Both the position numbers and the translations under genes were made by a program. The notes below the pieces were generated by a model. That model saw only the letters and a list, made by a program, of their open reading frames with translations. It did no database searches and was not told where the DNA came from. A stretch of DNA of 64,000 nt, taken from contig JADJLJ010000002.1 in NCBI GenBank assembly GCA_016710165.1, positions 372,001 to 436,000 on the forward strand, read 5' to 3'. The DNA is from Chitinophagaceae bacterium. GTDB taxonomy: Bacteria; Bacteroidota; Bacteroidia; Chitinophagales; Chitinophagaceae. Position 1 is the first letter of the stretch, and every line of letters starts with the position of its first letter. Shown here piece by piece: positions 9,620-18,397 of the stretch.

Positions 9620-10092
9620 GCACTTATTCATTCATAAAAAAATGCAGATCGGCCTTGCTCGTATACCTCACGCATAAGATGGCATTGCCCCTGTTGCGGC
9701 TGATACGGAACCCGGTGCTTTTCCCTTATTCGATGGCGGAGCTGCGGCAACTGCCCGAAAATACCATCGGGCATGACCTTGCGTTGTTCCTGGAAGCCAG
9801 GCAACTGGAATTGCTTCCTTATTATGCCAAGCATGATATCAAACACATACTGCTGGGGTATGATACCACCGGTGATGGTGAGGTATGCCTGCAGTGCTTC
9901 ATGCTGGGCAACCGGCATATCTCTTTCCCGGTATTGGCTACGGTTGTGTATGGGTTGGTTACCATGCCGGAGTACTGGCCGCTGTTCAAAAAAGCGTTCC
10001 GGAGGGGTAGAGGATGCCCACCCATTGAAGACTGGAACTGGTTTGAGATCCTGCCGGAAAAAACGATTGACCTTAAAAATAAAATACGGTGA
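9616..10092 (+). CDS. Coq4-like protein
   Basis: 158-residue protein with the Coq4 metal-site motif HDxxH-x11-E: HDIKHILLG near residue 74 and the glutamate of GDGEVCLQC twelve residues after the second histidine. Coq4 proteins act in ubiquinone biosynthesis in eukaryotes and some proteobacteria, but Bacteroidota generally use menaquinone, so a ubiquinone role is doubtful here. The ATG overlaps the creD stop by four bases, which indicates coupled expression under operator O2. The N-terminus has an amphipathic stretch but no signal peptide. The function in this phylum is unclear; the family call rests on the motif and size. Confidence 0.72.
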   Translation: MSTYSFIKKCRSALLVYLTHKMALPLLRLIRNPVLFPYSMAELRQLPENTIGHDLALFLEARQLELLPYYAKHDIKHILLGYDTTGDGEVCLQCFMLGNRHISFPVLATVVYGLVTMPEYWPLFKKAFRRGRGCPPIEDWNWFEILPEKTIDLKNKIR

Positions 10093-10370
10093 ATACGCAA
10101 AAATATTTTTTCAGGATATGGCTTTGTAAGGTGTCCCTGGAATTTTTTATTCTTTCATTGTTAAAACGACGATCATGAAAGAGGCAGGGTTTAAAAGTAC
10201 AGGATGGGTTTAGATTCCTGTTCATCCACCGGGTTTCCTGGTTACGCTGCCGGCAGGAATGCAGGTACCGTAACAGATGAAGGTTATCTGATCTTTGTAT
10301 TTGCAACCTGCACCGCTTCCTGGTGTAAATGGGTGGCCGGAGAAGCAGGTAAAAATTTTTAAAAAGCAAC
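10093..10370. other. intergenic stretch without recognised gene
   Basis: 278 bases between the Coq4-like gene and the diacylglycerol kinase gene. I see no convincing reading frame, terminator with T-tract or RNA gene. A TGATCTTTG at about 10285 resembles a weak -7 element for the downstream gene. Confidence 0.4.
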
Positions 10371-10733
10371 ATGGTGAAATTGTTGAAACCATTCAAATAT
10401 GCCATCAGCGGGTTACTATTCTGTTTCAAAACACAACAGAATTTTAAGGTACACCTGTTGCTGGCAACCATTACCCTTGTTGCCGGGGCCTGTCTTCAAA
10501 TAAGTCAATGGCAGTGGATCGTCATCAGCTTCTGTATTTCAATGGTGCTGGCCGCTGAATTATTCAATTCGGCCATTGAAAAGATCTGCGACCATGTGAA
10601 CCCAGCTTACCATCCCCAGATAAAGATCATCAAGGATATGGCTGCGGGTGCAGTGCTGGTTGTTGCATTAATGAGTATTGTGACCGGGTTGTTGGTCTTT
10701 ATTCCTGCTATACTTAACTATATTAATTCATGA
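10371..10733 (+). CDS. diacylglycerol kinase family protein
   Basis: 120-residue small membrane kinase of the prokaryotic DagK/undecaprenol kinase family, which phosphorylates a lipid alcohol with ATP at the inner membrane and recycles diacylglycerol or undecaprenol. The family signature is present as AAELFNSAIEKICD near residue 62, followed by KDMAAGAVLV. Three hydrophobic helices are visible and the length is normal. It is followed after three bases by the DUF1361 gene, so the two form one transcript. DagK versus undecaprenol kinase specificity cannot be read from the sequence. Confidence 0.9.
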   Translation: MVKLLKPFKYAISGLLFCFKTQQNFKVHLLLATITLVAGACLQISQWQWIVISFCISMVLAAELFNSAIEKICDHVNPAYHPQIKIIKDMAAGAVLVVALMSIVTGLLVFIPAILNYINS

Positions 10734-10736
10734 AGG

Positions 10737-11390
10737 ATGAAAGAATTGACCGTATTTGCGAAACTTTTATTGGCATGGTTTTTCTTTATTGCATGCCTGA
10801 TCATGTGCCGGATCTATTATTCCGGGAGCCTGCTTTTCGTTTTCCTGGTCTGGAATATTTTCCTGGCATGGATACCTTTCTTCATCAGTTCGTACCTGCA
10901 ACCTTTGTCTGCTGTAAGATGGAAACATTACCTGTTGCTGTTTGCCTGGTTGCTTTTTTTCCCAAACTCGTTGTATATAATCACCGATCTCATTCACCTG
11001 GATATTGAGACCGGTATCCCGAAATGGTTTGATGCGATCCTCCTCTTCTCTGCATCGGCAGCAGGCCTGATGATGGCATTTATTTCCTTATACAGGGTTG
11101 AGCAATTCCTGCATAAAATGGCGGGCCCGAAAACGGTTACCGGTTTGATGTTGCTGATCCTGTTCCTGGGCTCTTTTGGTGTTTATTTGGGCAGGTTTCT
11201 CCGTTGGAACAGTTGGGATATTATTACCAACCCGGTTCAGTTATTTGTCTCGATCGGCGGCAGAATAATATTCCCATTGGATCATTTATATACCTGGGGT
11301 GTTACGGTAATACTTACTATACTTTTTTACCTGATGTATTTCTCAGTAAAAAATTTGCCCGGTTATTTATACCGGGCAAAATCTGAATAG
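10737..11390 (+). CDS. DUF1361 family membrane protein
   Basis: 217 residues with about six hydrophobic helices. The family hallmark is the segment FAWLLFFPNSLYIITDLIHL, where a proline-asparagine pair and an acidic residue sit in a membrane helix. No catalytic function is established for this family. I chose the ATG at 10737, three bases after the kinase stop; an overlapping out-of-frame ATG at 10730 leads to a frame without family features. The last codons contain a hairpin that can serve as a terminator for the convergent gene on the other strand. Confidence 0.8.
   Translation: MKELTVFAKLLLAWFFFIACLIMCRIYYSGSLLFVFLVWNIFLAWIPFFISSYLQPLSAVRWKHYLLLFAWLLFFPNSLYIITDLIHLDIETGIPKWFDAILLFSASAAGLMMAFISLYRVEQFLHKMAGPKTVTGLMLLILFLGSFGVYLGRFLRWNSWDIITNPVQLFVSIGGRIIFPLDHLYTWGVTVILTILFYLMYFSVKNLPGYLYRAKSE
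11348..11380 (-). terminator. terminator for the leftward barrel protein gene
   Basis: Perfect 10-base stem (TTTGCCCGGT / ACCGGGCAAA, loop of seven) followed on the minus strand by six T residues. It lies inside the end of the convergent DUF1361 gene, beyond the stop of the minus-strand gene at 11405. Confidence 0.75.
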
Positions 11391-11404
11391 TTATTTGGAA
11401 GGAA

Positions 11405-14400
11405 TTAGAAATCAAGTCCGAGTGCTACGTATAAGATAGGGCTTCCTTTAAAGAATCCCGTCATGGGCCAGCCTGCGTCAAATTTCACAAAATAACCAAG
11501 CAGGGTACTGCGGGCGCCAAATCCATAACCGCCTGCAAAGGGACCCAGGCCCCCCGCTTTTATCTTAACCTGCACGGGCGGTGCTCCATACACCATTTCC
11601 GGGCGCTTGAATTTATCATATGCCCCGTTCCAGGCTGTTCCAAAATCAAAGAATTGTATGACCTGGAAATTACGGAGGAATGAGTTGTTGATCGGCCTGC
11701 TGAACAACGTGCTGAATACCGGCAAGCGGAATTCGCTGTTGATGACCATCGCATTGTTCCCGTTGGCTACATTCTGGATATAGCCCCGCATATTCACTGC
11801 TACACTCTGGAATGCATAATCCTGGTCGGGATCAGGGGGGTTGCTGGTGTTGAAATATCTTTCTTTTACAAGAACCCCATTGGCATCGTATTTCTGGTTT
11901 TGTCCAAACATCAGCCAGCCATCCACACCCCCAGGTAGTAGATCATCTTTTGATTGCCCCAGCTGAAATCACCCGCCACTCTTCCGGCCCAGATAAAGTT
12001 GCGGAGAATGGGATAATAGTACCGCCCGTCGAAACCAAAATTAAACGTAGTAGGCCCGTCGGCAAACATTACTTTATTTACCTGGCGGTTCCAGTCTATG
12101 AAGAATTTATAACGTAAACCATTCCAGATATTCATGGTTGGGTTCAATGTGTTATCATACACATATTCCAGGTGTGTGGTGGAATAGATCCGCTTGTCAT
12201 CCGCGGCGATAAGCGAAGAAGGATCCTGTGAAGCAACAACGATCTTATCGGAACGTATGCCGGTTCTCAGGCGCAGGCTTTTACTTTCGTCGAATGGATA
12301 GGAAACATTTACCTGGTACAGGTTGGTGTAAGACCGGCCGATAAAATTGCCAAACTGGTCCCCCACCTGCTGCACATTGCGGTAATACGTAAGTCCCCAG
12401 TCGATCCTTCTTTTATAATTCTGGTAGGTCATGTACCACTCGTTATCTTTGAGGTTGGTGGAAATACGGAACCCCCCGCTCACGCGTTGGTCTTCCAGCA
12501 GTTCAACCGTACCTAACCGGATCAAACCATTAAGGGGTGTACTTGAATTGAGCATGATGGGGCCGGCGCCACCACCATAGGTCTGGTAACGGTTGAGGAG
12601 AACGGCGGTGCCGCTGTTCAGGCCTACGGAGCCATAGTCAACAGAAAATTTTGGTGGTTTATACCTGTATTGCCTGATCGTTTTTAAAACATGGTAACCG
12701 CTCGCTGCAACTACCTCCGGGTTAGCCATTACACTGCTGTCTTTCTTCTCATTTGCAAATTCTGTCTGGAAAAATCGTCCTGTTTCCTGGCCGAATCCGC
12801 CGGCAGTGGTTTGATGAATTTTCTTACGGCAGCCGTATCGGATGTTTCACCCATTATTTTTTTCATGTACTCCGTAGGCTGTGCCGTCATATTCCGGCGG
12901 CGGAGGGTGTTCTCATCGATCTTTAGTTTGTACAGGATCTTCTCATCACTTTGGCGGGTAACCTCACTTACCTGGTTATTGTCGCCTGCAATTCGTGTTT
13001 CACCCAGGGTGCTTTGATAATTGGTCAGCGGAAAAGTATATGCCGAATCATCCGATACAGAAACCACGGCAACTGAATCAACATCGGTCTTCTTGTACAA
13101 CCTCAATGCGCTGTCCACCTCCTTGGCAGAGGGGTTTCGCATGATCTCGCCGCTTATCAATACCAGGGTATCCAGCCCCGCTTTCTTTGTTGTAAAGAAT
13201 CCTGCATAGCGGTTGCCCACACCATTCTCATCGCTCACAAACGTAAAATGGCTTTCATTGTACTGCATGGGATAACGGGCATTGCCGTATTTCAGGTGCG
13301 ACAACTGGGTGATCTGGTTCAGTTCGGGTTTATCGCCAAAATCCGTGATCAGAAATATGTTGTAGCGGTGGTCGCTTGGCAGAACCGTATCACCGGTCTT
13401 TGCTGCCGGGGTGGGGCGGTTGCTGGCAAAGATGATCCCTGTTTTGTTCGGGAATGCTACAAAAGATGCATCCAGGTCATCGTACACATCATTGGTGATC
13501 TGCCTTACCTTTTCGCTCTGCAGGTCCAGCGTAAAAATATCGGTTTGCCCGTTCTTCACAGCCGTAAGTAAAAGCGTATTGCTGTTGAGCATATACTTCA
13601 TATCCTGTACCTGGTCAAACTGTTTGGTAAGGTCTATCTTGTATTGTTTGATGCGGGTGATGACGTCATACACGAACAGGTTCAGTTTTCCCTGCCGGGT
13701 ATATAAGACAGAGATCCGGGTTCCCTTGGGGTCCCATGCCATCATCGGGTAGTTGGGATTGATATTGTTCTTATAGCTCCGGATCCCGAATTTCAAAAGC
13801 GTTTTGTTGGTGAAATCATCGTTGTAAATAACCCGTACAATGCCTTTCTTGTATTGGGTAACCACGTACGAGTTGTTGCGTTTGTTTGGATTGACATTGA
13901 AGCGGAAATAGTCCAGGCGGCTGTTGATGTCGAATCCTTCAATATAATTTCCTTTGGGATATGGTTTTCTTTTGGCAATGTCTTTATAATATTTGTCATC
14001 CTGGTATTCCATAAAGTCAGCCAGCACTTCTTTGAACTTCTTTTTACAGACCTGCATACAGGCTTTATTCAGGTTTTTATATACCGTGGCCAGGTACAGC
14101 AGGTAGGTAACGTTCTCTTTTTTATATTTCTCTTCAATATAAAACCAGAAGGCATGCCCGGCTATCTGGGGCTTTTCAAAAGCAAACCGGGTGAATTTGC
14201 TGTAATTGCCGCTGAGCATCTCACTTTTCAGTTCATCGTCCAGTTCGGTACTCCAGTTCTGGGCCAGGTAATTGATATAGCCGTCTGTAAGCCATTTGGG
14301 CAGGTCGAGAAGGGCCTGGTTGCCGGCTACTTCACCAATATCATCGCCAAACAGGCGGTTCTCGGTCAGTACCTGGGCAATTCCTTTGCGCACCTGCAAC

Positions 14401-14807
14401 CTTAATTTCTGGTGATCGGATTCAAAATAAACAACCATTTTATTGTTTACCAGCCGGGTGCCGCCGCCCATGTTCTGCCAGTCGATCTCCAGCCCGATAT
14501 TGCTTTGCAGCATGTCGGCATACTCATTATATAAAACAATATTGGCCCTGCGTTGCAGGCTGTATTCGGCAGCTTCTTCGATCTGCGAAAGTTCTTTTTC
14601 GGCGCTTTGGGCTATGAATTTGGCAAGTTCTACCCCATTTTGATAATAATACACATTGAAATTGCGGGTCTGGTAATAATTCCACTTGAATTTTTTATAC
14701 TGAACCCTGTTCTTCCCAAACTCTACGGAATTAACCTGGGCTTCAGCAAAATAGGAACCGGCAATAAGTAAAAAGGAAATTAGAGATATTCTGCGGAACT
14801 TTGCCAT
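11405..14807 (-). CDS. secreted beta-propeller protein with BamA-like barrel; frame broken at about 12765 and 11931
   Basis: One gene of about 1134 codons after two one-base corrections. It starts at MAKFRRISLISFLLIAG, a signal peptide. Residues about 40-330 resemble an inactive gluzincin/peptidase MA-type domain (LPKWLTDGYINYLAQNW present, no HExxH). Residues about 330-600 carry TolB/WD40-like propeller blades (WDPKGTRISVLYTRQGK, IIFASNRP). The last about 400 residues are an outer-membrane surface-antigen barrel ending in ALGLDF. Frame one ends just after a T5 run near 12765 (T6 gives DDFFQTEFANEKKDSSV and continues in the second frame). The second frame ends at a G5 run, 11929-11933; G6 gives YYLGGVDGWLMF. 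Function unknown; an outer-membrane location is inferred. Confidence 0.8.
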
Positions 14808-14881
14808 ACGGTTATAATTGATATTGAGTATTAAAATTACTTTATTCGCCCTAATCATTAAAAAACAATTTCGCTGCCCAT

Positions 14882-15520
14882 ATGTTAAAAATAAAATCCT
14901 TTGTCTTCAGCCCCATACAGGAAAATACCTATATCCTGTACAACGAACATAAAGACTGCATTATCATCGACCCGGGCTGTTACTTTCCTGCTGAAAAAGA
15001 TGAACTGGCGGCCTTTATTACACAGAGCGGCCTGACCCCCCGGATGCTGCTTAATACCCATTGCCACCTGGACCATGTTTTTGGGAACAAATTTGTGACT
15101 GACACTTATGGCCTTGCCCTTCAACTGCACGAAAAAGAACTGGCCCTGCTCAAGTATGCGCCGGCTTCGGGCCTCATGTACGATATGCCTTTTGATAATT
15201 ACCAGGACGAGTACATTTTTTTAAAAGAAGGAGACAGGATCACGCTGGGAGATGACGAATTGCAGGTGATCGAAGCTCCCGGCCATTCTCCGGGCCATAT
15301 CTGTTTTTACTGTGCTGCGCAAAATTTCATGATCAGCGGTGATGTGTTATTTAACCGGAGTATTGGAAGAACAGACCTGCCGGGAGGAAGTCATCAAACC
15401 CTGTTGAAAAATATCCGGGAGAAATTGTTTGTATTGCCCGATGAAACGGTTGTGTACAGCGGGCATGGCCCGGCAACAACCATTGGGGAAGAGAAGAAGG
15501 ATAACCCGTTTTTGAGTTAA
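14882..15520 (+). CDS. MBL-fold metallo-hydrolase (glyoxalase II-like, YcbL type)
   Basis: 212-residue metallo-beta-lactamase fold hydrolase. Metal ligands are in order: NTHCHLDHVFGN (HxHxDH) near residue 60, APGHSPGH near 137, the bridging aspartate in ISGDVLFNRSIGRTD, and the last histidine in YSGHGPATT. The compact size without the glyoxalase II C-terminal domain matches the YcbL-like group, which hydrolyses thioesters such as S-lactoylglutathione in some species; since this phylum uses bacillithiol, the thiol substrate may differ (inference). It has no signal peptide and is cytoplasmic. Divergent from the barrel protein gene with 74 bases between starts. Confidence 0.9.
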   Translation: MLKIKSFVFSPIQENTYILYNEHKDCIIIDPGCYFPAEKDELAAFITQSGLTPRMLLNTHCHLDHVFGNKFVTDTYGLALQLHEKELALLKYAPASGLMYDMPFDNYQDEYIFLKEGDRITLGDDELQVIEAPGHSPGHICFYCAAQNFMISGDVLFNRSIGRTDLPGGSHQTLLKNIREKLFVLPDETVVYSGHGPATTIGEEKKDNPFLS

Positions 15521-15596
15521 TTTGCTAAGAGCTTAAAAGAGCAAAGGAGTGAACTTCAGTTTCCTGGCTCTTTCCCTCTTTCAACCTCTTAGCCAA
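15521..15596. repeat. imperfect inverted repeat between convergent genes
   Basis: Arms of 29 bases (15521-15549 and 15568-15596) match in 23 positions and centre on GCTAAGAG / CTCTTAGC. It lies between the convergent metallo-hydrolase and epimerase genes and may act as a two-way transcription end. No long T-tract is present. Confidence 0.55.
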
Positions 15597-15604
15597 GACT
15601 CTTC

Positions 15605-16006
15605 CTATTTATTCTCCTGGCACAGTTCTATAAGTACGCCATTGGTGCCTTTGGGGTGAAGAAAGCAGACCAGTTTATTATCCGCCCCTTTTTTGGGTTC
15701 TTCGTTCAGCAAAACAAAGCCTTCGGCCTGTAATCGCTTCATTTCCGCCTTGATATCGGCCACTTCAAAAGCGATGTGATGCAGGCCTTCTCCTTTTCTT
15801 TCAATGAATTTTGCGATCACCCCGTCCGGGCTGGTGCTTTCCAGTAATTCGATCTTGGTTTCGCCTTTTTGAAAGAAGGCCGTTCTTACCTTTTCGCTCT
15901 CCACCATTTCTGTCTTGTAGCACGGGCTATTCAGCAGTTTTTCAAACAGCGGAATGGATATTGCAAGTTCTTTAACAGCAATGCCGATGTGTTCGGTTCT
16001 TAGCAT
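15605..16006 (-). CDS. mce: methylmalonyl-CoA epimerase
   Basis: 133-residue vicinal oxygen chelate protein that interconverts the 2R and 2S forms of methylmalonyl-CoA in the propionate/succinate pathway. Seen: the metal histidine in RTEHIGIAVKEL, GEGLHHIAFEVADI in the middle, and the closing glutamate in GVLIELCQ, which are the family's metal and catalytic positions. Length is standard. A stand-alone B12-binding methylmalonyl-CoA mutase-type subunit lies in the same window at 47641. It is the only gene on this strand here and converges with the metallo-hydrolase. Confidence 0.92.
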   Translation of the reverse strand: MLRTEHIGIAVKELAISIPLFEKLLNSPCYKTEMVESEKVRTAFFQKGETKIELLESTSPDGVIAKFIERKGEGLHHIAFEVADIKAEMKRLQAEGFVLLNEEPKKGADNKLVCFLHPKGTNGVLIELCQENK

Positions 16007-16095
16007 GGTTTTTTCGATTTGCAGCAGGAGTTTACGAAATCGGTAAAATGAAAGTTAAGCCTGCATTTTGGACGCTAAAATAGAACCTTTTGCAG

Positions 16096-16103
16096 TAAAT
16101 TTG
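16096..16103 (+). promoter_or_regulatory. -7 promoter element for iscS
   Basis: TAAATTTG fits the TAnnTTTG -7 consensus and ends 35 bases before the iscS ATG. The nearest TTTG upstream (16067-16070) is 25 bases away, longer than usual, so the -33 partner is uncertain. Confidence 0.5.
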
Positions 16104-16138
16104 CGTTATTAAAAACAGAAACTAAACAGTTGGAATCT

Positions 16139-17356
16139 ATGTTGAAATTGCCCATTTACCTTGACAATAATGCCACCACACCCATGGACCCGCGGGTGCT
16201 GGAAGCTATGACCCCATACTTTTTAGAACATTTTGGCAATGCCGCCAGTCGTAACCATCCTTTTGGCTGGGAAGCAGAAGAGGCGGTGGACTATGCAAGG
16301 GAGCAGGTTGCAAAACTGATCGGGGCCGATCCGAAAGAGATCATTTTCACCAGCGGCGCTACGGAAGGAGATAACCTGGCCATAAAAGGGGTGTACGAGA
16401 TGTATGCTGCCAAAGGAAATCATATCATTACTGCAACAACGGAACACAAGGCCGTATTAGACACCTGCAAACACATTGAAAAACTGGGCGGGGAAGTGAC
16501 TTACCTGCAGGTGAACGCCGAAGGACTGATCGACCTGAAAGAACTGGAAGCGGCCATCAGGCCAACAACCATCCTTATCGCCATCATGTATGCCAACAAT
16601 GAAATTGGTACCGTGATGCCGATAAAAGAGATAAGCGCCATTGCCCGTAAGAACGGCGTGCTGTTTTTTACGGATGGTACACAGGCTGTAGGAAAGATAC
16701 CGGTTGATGTAAACAAAGATGGGATAGACCTGATGGCTTTCAGTGCACATAAAATGTACGGGCCAAAGGGAGTAGGGGCCTTGTATGTGCGCCGTAAGAA
16801 CCCAAGGGTAAAAGTTACTGCACAGATGGATGGCGGTGGTCATGAACGGGGCATGCGCAGCGGAACATTGAATGTGCCGGGTATTGTTGGTTTTGGCAAG
16901 GCCTGCGAACTGTGTATGCTGGATATGGAAGAGGATACAAAACGCATTTCAAAATTGCGGGATAAGCTGGAAACAGAATTATTGAAACTGGAAGAAGCCT
17001 ATGTGAACGGAAGCAGGGAGCATCGCCTGCCGCATGTTACCAATATTTCTTTCAAACATGTGGAAGGAGAAGGGTTGCTGATGGGCTTTAATAAGAACAT
17101 TGCCTTAAGCAGCGGAAGCGCCTGTACATCTGCCTCATTAGAACCCAGCTATGTGTTGAAGGCCCTGGGATTGGGGGATGACCTGGCACACTCTTCCCTG
17201 CGGTTTGGGTTGGGGAGATTTACTACCGAAGAGCAGATTGACTATACCATTAAGGCAATAAGCGAAACGGTTTTAAAGTTAAGAGAGATGAGCCCGCTTT
17301 GGGAAATGTATAAGGAAGGAATTGACCTGAACACGATCGAGTGGGCAGCACACTAG
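16139..17356 (+). CDS. iscS: cysteine desulfurase IscS
   Basis: 405-residue PLP enzyme that takes sulfur from cysteine and hands it to the iron-sulfur scaffold. Seen: YLDNNATTPMDPRV at the N-terminus, the TEHKAVLDTC histidine loop, the PLP lysine in SAHKMYGPKG (Lys about 205) and the mobile-loop cysteine in SSGSACTSASLEPSYVL (about 327). I start at ATG 16139; a TTG three codons earlier is in frame but unnecessary. It heads the iscS-iscU-iscA cluster, all on the plus strand, with repeat-containing spacers between the genes. No IscR-type regulator, HscA/HscB or ferredoxin gene is adjacent. Confidence 0.95.
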   Translation: MLKLPIYLDNNATTPMDPRVLEAMTPYFLEHFGNAASRNHPFGWEAEEAVDYAREQVAKLIGADPKEIIFTSGATEGDNLAIKGVYEMYAAKGNHIITATTEHKAVLDTCKHIEKLGGEVTYLQVNAEGLIDLKELEAAIRPTTILIAIMYANNEIGTVMPIKEISAIARKNGVLFFTDGTQAVGKIPVDVNKDGIDLMAFSAHKMYGPKGVGALYVRRKNPRVKVTAQMDGGGHERGMRSGTLNVPGIVGFGKACELCMLDMEEDTKRISKLRDKLETELLKLEEAYVNGSREHRLPHVTNISFKHVEGEGLLMGFNKNIALSSGSACTSASLEPSYVLKALGLGDDLAHSSLRFGLGRFTTEEQIDYTIKAISETVLKLREMSPLWEMYKEGIDLNTIEWAAH

Positions 17357-17487
17357 CCCCTATCCCCTAAAGGGGGAAATGGAGAAGATTGTTGCGAAGA
17401 TGTTGTTTTATAAAAGTTCTTTATTTTTCAAAAAAATAAATCCTGTTAAGCTCCGCAGGTTCGAGTTCCCCTTTAGGGGATAGGGGC
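17356..17487. repeat. inverted-repeat element between iscS and iscU
   Basis: Two perfectly complementary 20-base arms (17356-17375 and 17468-17487, core CCCCTAAAGGGG) enclose about 92 bases with no gene. Each arm is itself palindromic at its centre. The right arm ends nine bases before the iscU ATG. The design resembles a REP/MITE-like intergenic repeat; copy number in the genome cannot be judged here. Confidence 0.7.
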
Positions 17488-17495
17488 AAATAATT

Positions 17496-17915
17496 ATGGC
17501 ATACTCAGAAAAAGTAATTGATCACTACCAGAACCCAAAAAACGTGGGAACGCTGGACAAAAGCGCAAAGAATGTAGGTACCGGCCTGGTGGGAGCACCG
17601 GAATGCGGCGACGTAATGCGTCTCCAGATACAGGTGGATGATGCAACCGGGATGATCACCGATGCCAAATTCAAAACATTCGGATGCGGTTCTGCCATTG
17701 CTTCTTCTTCCCTTGCTACCGAGTGGCTGAAAGGGAAAAGCGTGGATGATGCGTTGAAGATCGACAACATGGACATCGTGGAAGAACTTAGTCTTCCTCC
17801 TGTTAAGATTCACTGCAGCGTATTGGCCGAAGACGCCATCAAAGCAGCCATCAACGACTACCGGGTAAAGAATGGCATGGAAGCGATCAAATTTGAAGAA
17901 AGTGTGGTGCACTAA
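17496..17915 (+). CDS. iscU: iron-sulfur cluster scaffold protein IscU
   Basis: 139-residue NifU N-terminal-like scaffold on which IscS sulfur and iron are built into [2Fe-2S] clusters. The three cluster cysteines are present: PECGD near residue 35, GCGSAIASSS near 63 and HCSVLAEDAI near 107; the last includes the chaperone-recognition neighbourhood of IscU (LPPVK precedes it). Length and start match the family. Second gene of the iscS-iscU-iscA cluster; the spacer before it holds the inverted repeat and the spacer after it an AT-rich repeat. Confidence 0.95.
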   Translation: MAYSEKVIDHYQNPKNVGTLDKSAKNVGTGLVGAPECGDVMRLQIQVDDATGMITDAKFKTFGCGSAIASSSLATEWLKGKSVDDALKIDNMDIVEELSLPPVKIHCSVLAEDAIKAAINDYRVKNGMEAIKFEESVVH

Positions 17916-17987
17916 AAACCAGTTATAAGTCATGAGTTATAAGTTGAACACATAGCTTAAAACCTATAACTTAAAACTTAAAACTTT
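17916..17987. repeat. AT-rich short repeats between iscU and iscA
   Basis: The 10-mer AGTTATAAGT occurs exactly at 17921-17930 and 17935-17944, followed by tandem TAAAACT units up to 17985, partly complementary to the 10-mers. It may fold into an A/T hairpin. Similar strings are common between Bacteroidota genes from general experience; no function is assigned. Confidence 0.5.
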
Positions 17988-17992
17988 TTAGA

Positions 17993-18343
17993 ATGGTAGC
18001 AACAGATAACAGCATATTCATAAGCGATAAAGCAAAGGCCAAGGTGCAAAGCCTGATGGCTGATGCCGGTATCGGGGATGACCCGTCCTATTTTTTACGG
18101 GTAGGGGTTGTAGGAGGTGGTTGCAGCGGCCTCAGTTACAAAATGGATTTTGACAACGAGGTAAAACCAATGGACCAGGTTTTTGAGGATAAAGGAATTA
18201 AGATCGTCTGTGACCTTAAGAGTTTTTTATACCTGGTGAATACCGAACTGGAGTTCAGTGACGGGTTGAACGGCAAGGGATTTTATTTCAATAATCCCAA
18301 TGCCAGCCGCAGTTGCGGATGCGGGGAAAGTTTTGCGGTATAA
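17993..18343 (+). CDS. IscA/ErpA-family iron-sulfur carrier protein
   Basis: 116-residue A-type carrier that accepts clusters from the scaffold and passes them to target apoproteins. The three conserved cysteines are visible: GGGCSGLSYKM near residue 42 and SRSCGCGESF at the C-terminus, with FNNPNAS just before. Cytoplasmic and of family size. It closes the iscS-iscU-iscA cluster and is followed by a good terminator. iscA, erpA and sufA cannot be told apart on sequence alone, so I leave the symbol open. Confidence 0.92.
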   Translation: MVATDNSIFISDKAKAKVQSLMADAGIGDDPSYFLRVGVVGGGCSGLSYKMDFDNEVKPMDQVFEDKGIKIVCDLKSFLYLVNTELEFSDGLNGKGFYFNNPNASRSCGCGESFAV

Positions 18344-18363
18344 GTTTCCGGTAATATAATTTG

Positions 18364-18392
18364 AAAGCCTCCTGAACCAGGAGGCTTTTTTT
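18364..18392. terminator. bidirectional terminator after the isc cluster
   Basis: Stem GCCTCCTG / CAGGAGGC with loop AAC, followed by seven T on the plus strand and preceded by A residues, between the convergent iscA-type gene and the gene at 18398. Confidence 0.85.
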
Positions 18393-18397
18393 ATTTC

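Noticed and set aside
11405..12729. Two separate barrel proteins as the called frames suggest.
   Set aside because: Neither fragment has a signal peptide, and one-base corrections join them to the upstream propeller gene.
16457..16843. Long minus-strand frame inside iscS.
   Set aside because: Shadow of a strongly conserved enzyme gene; no independent signal.
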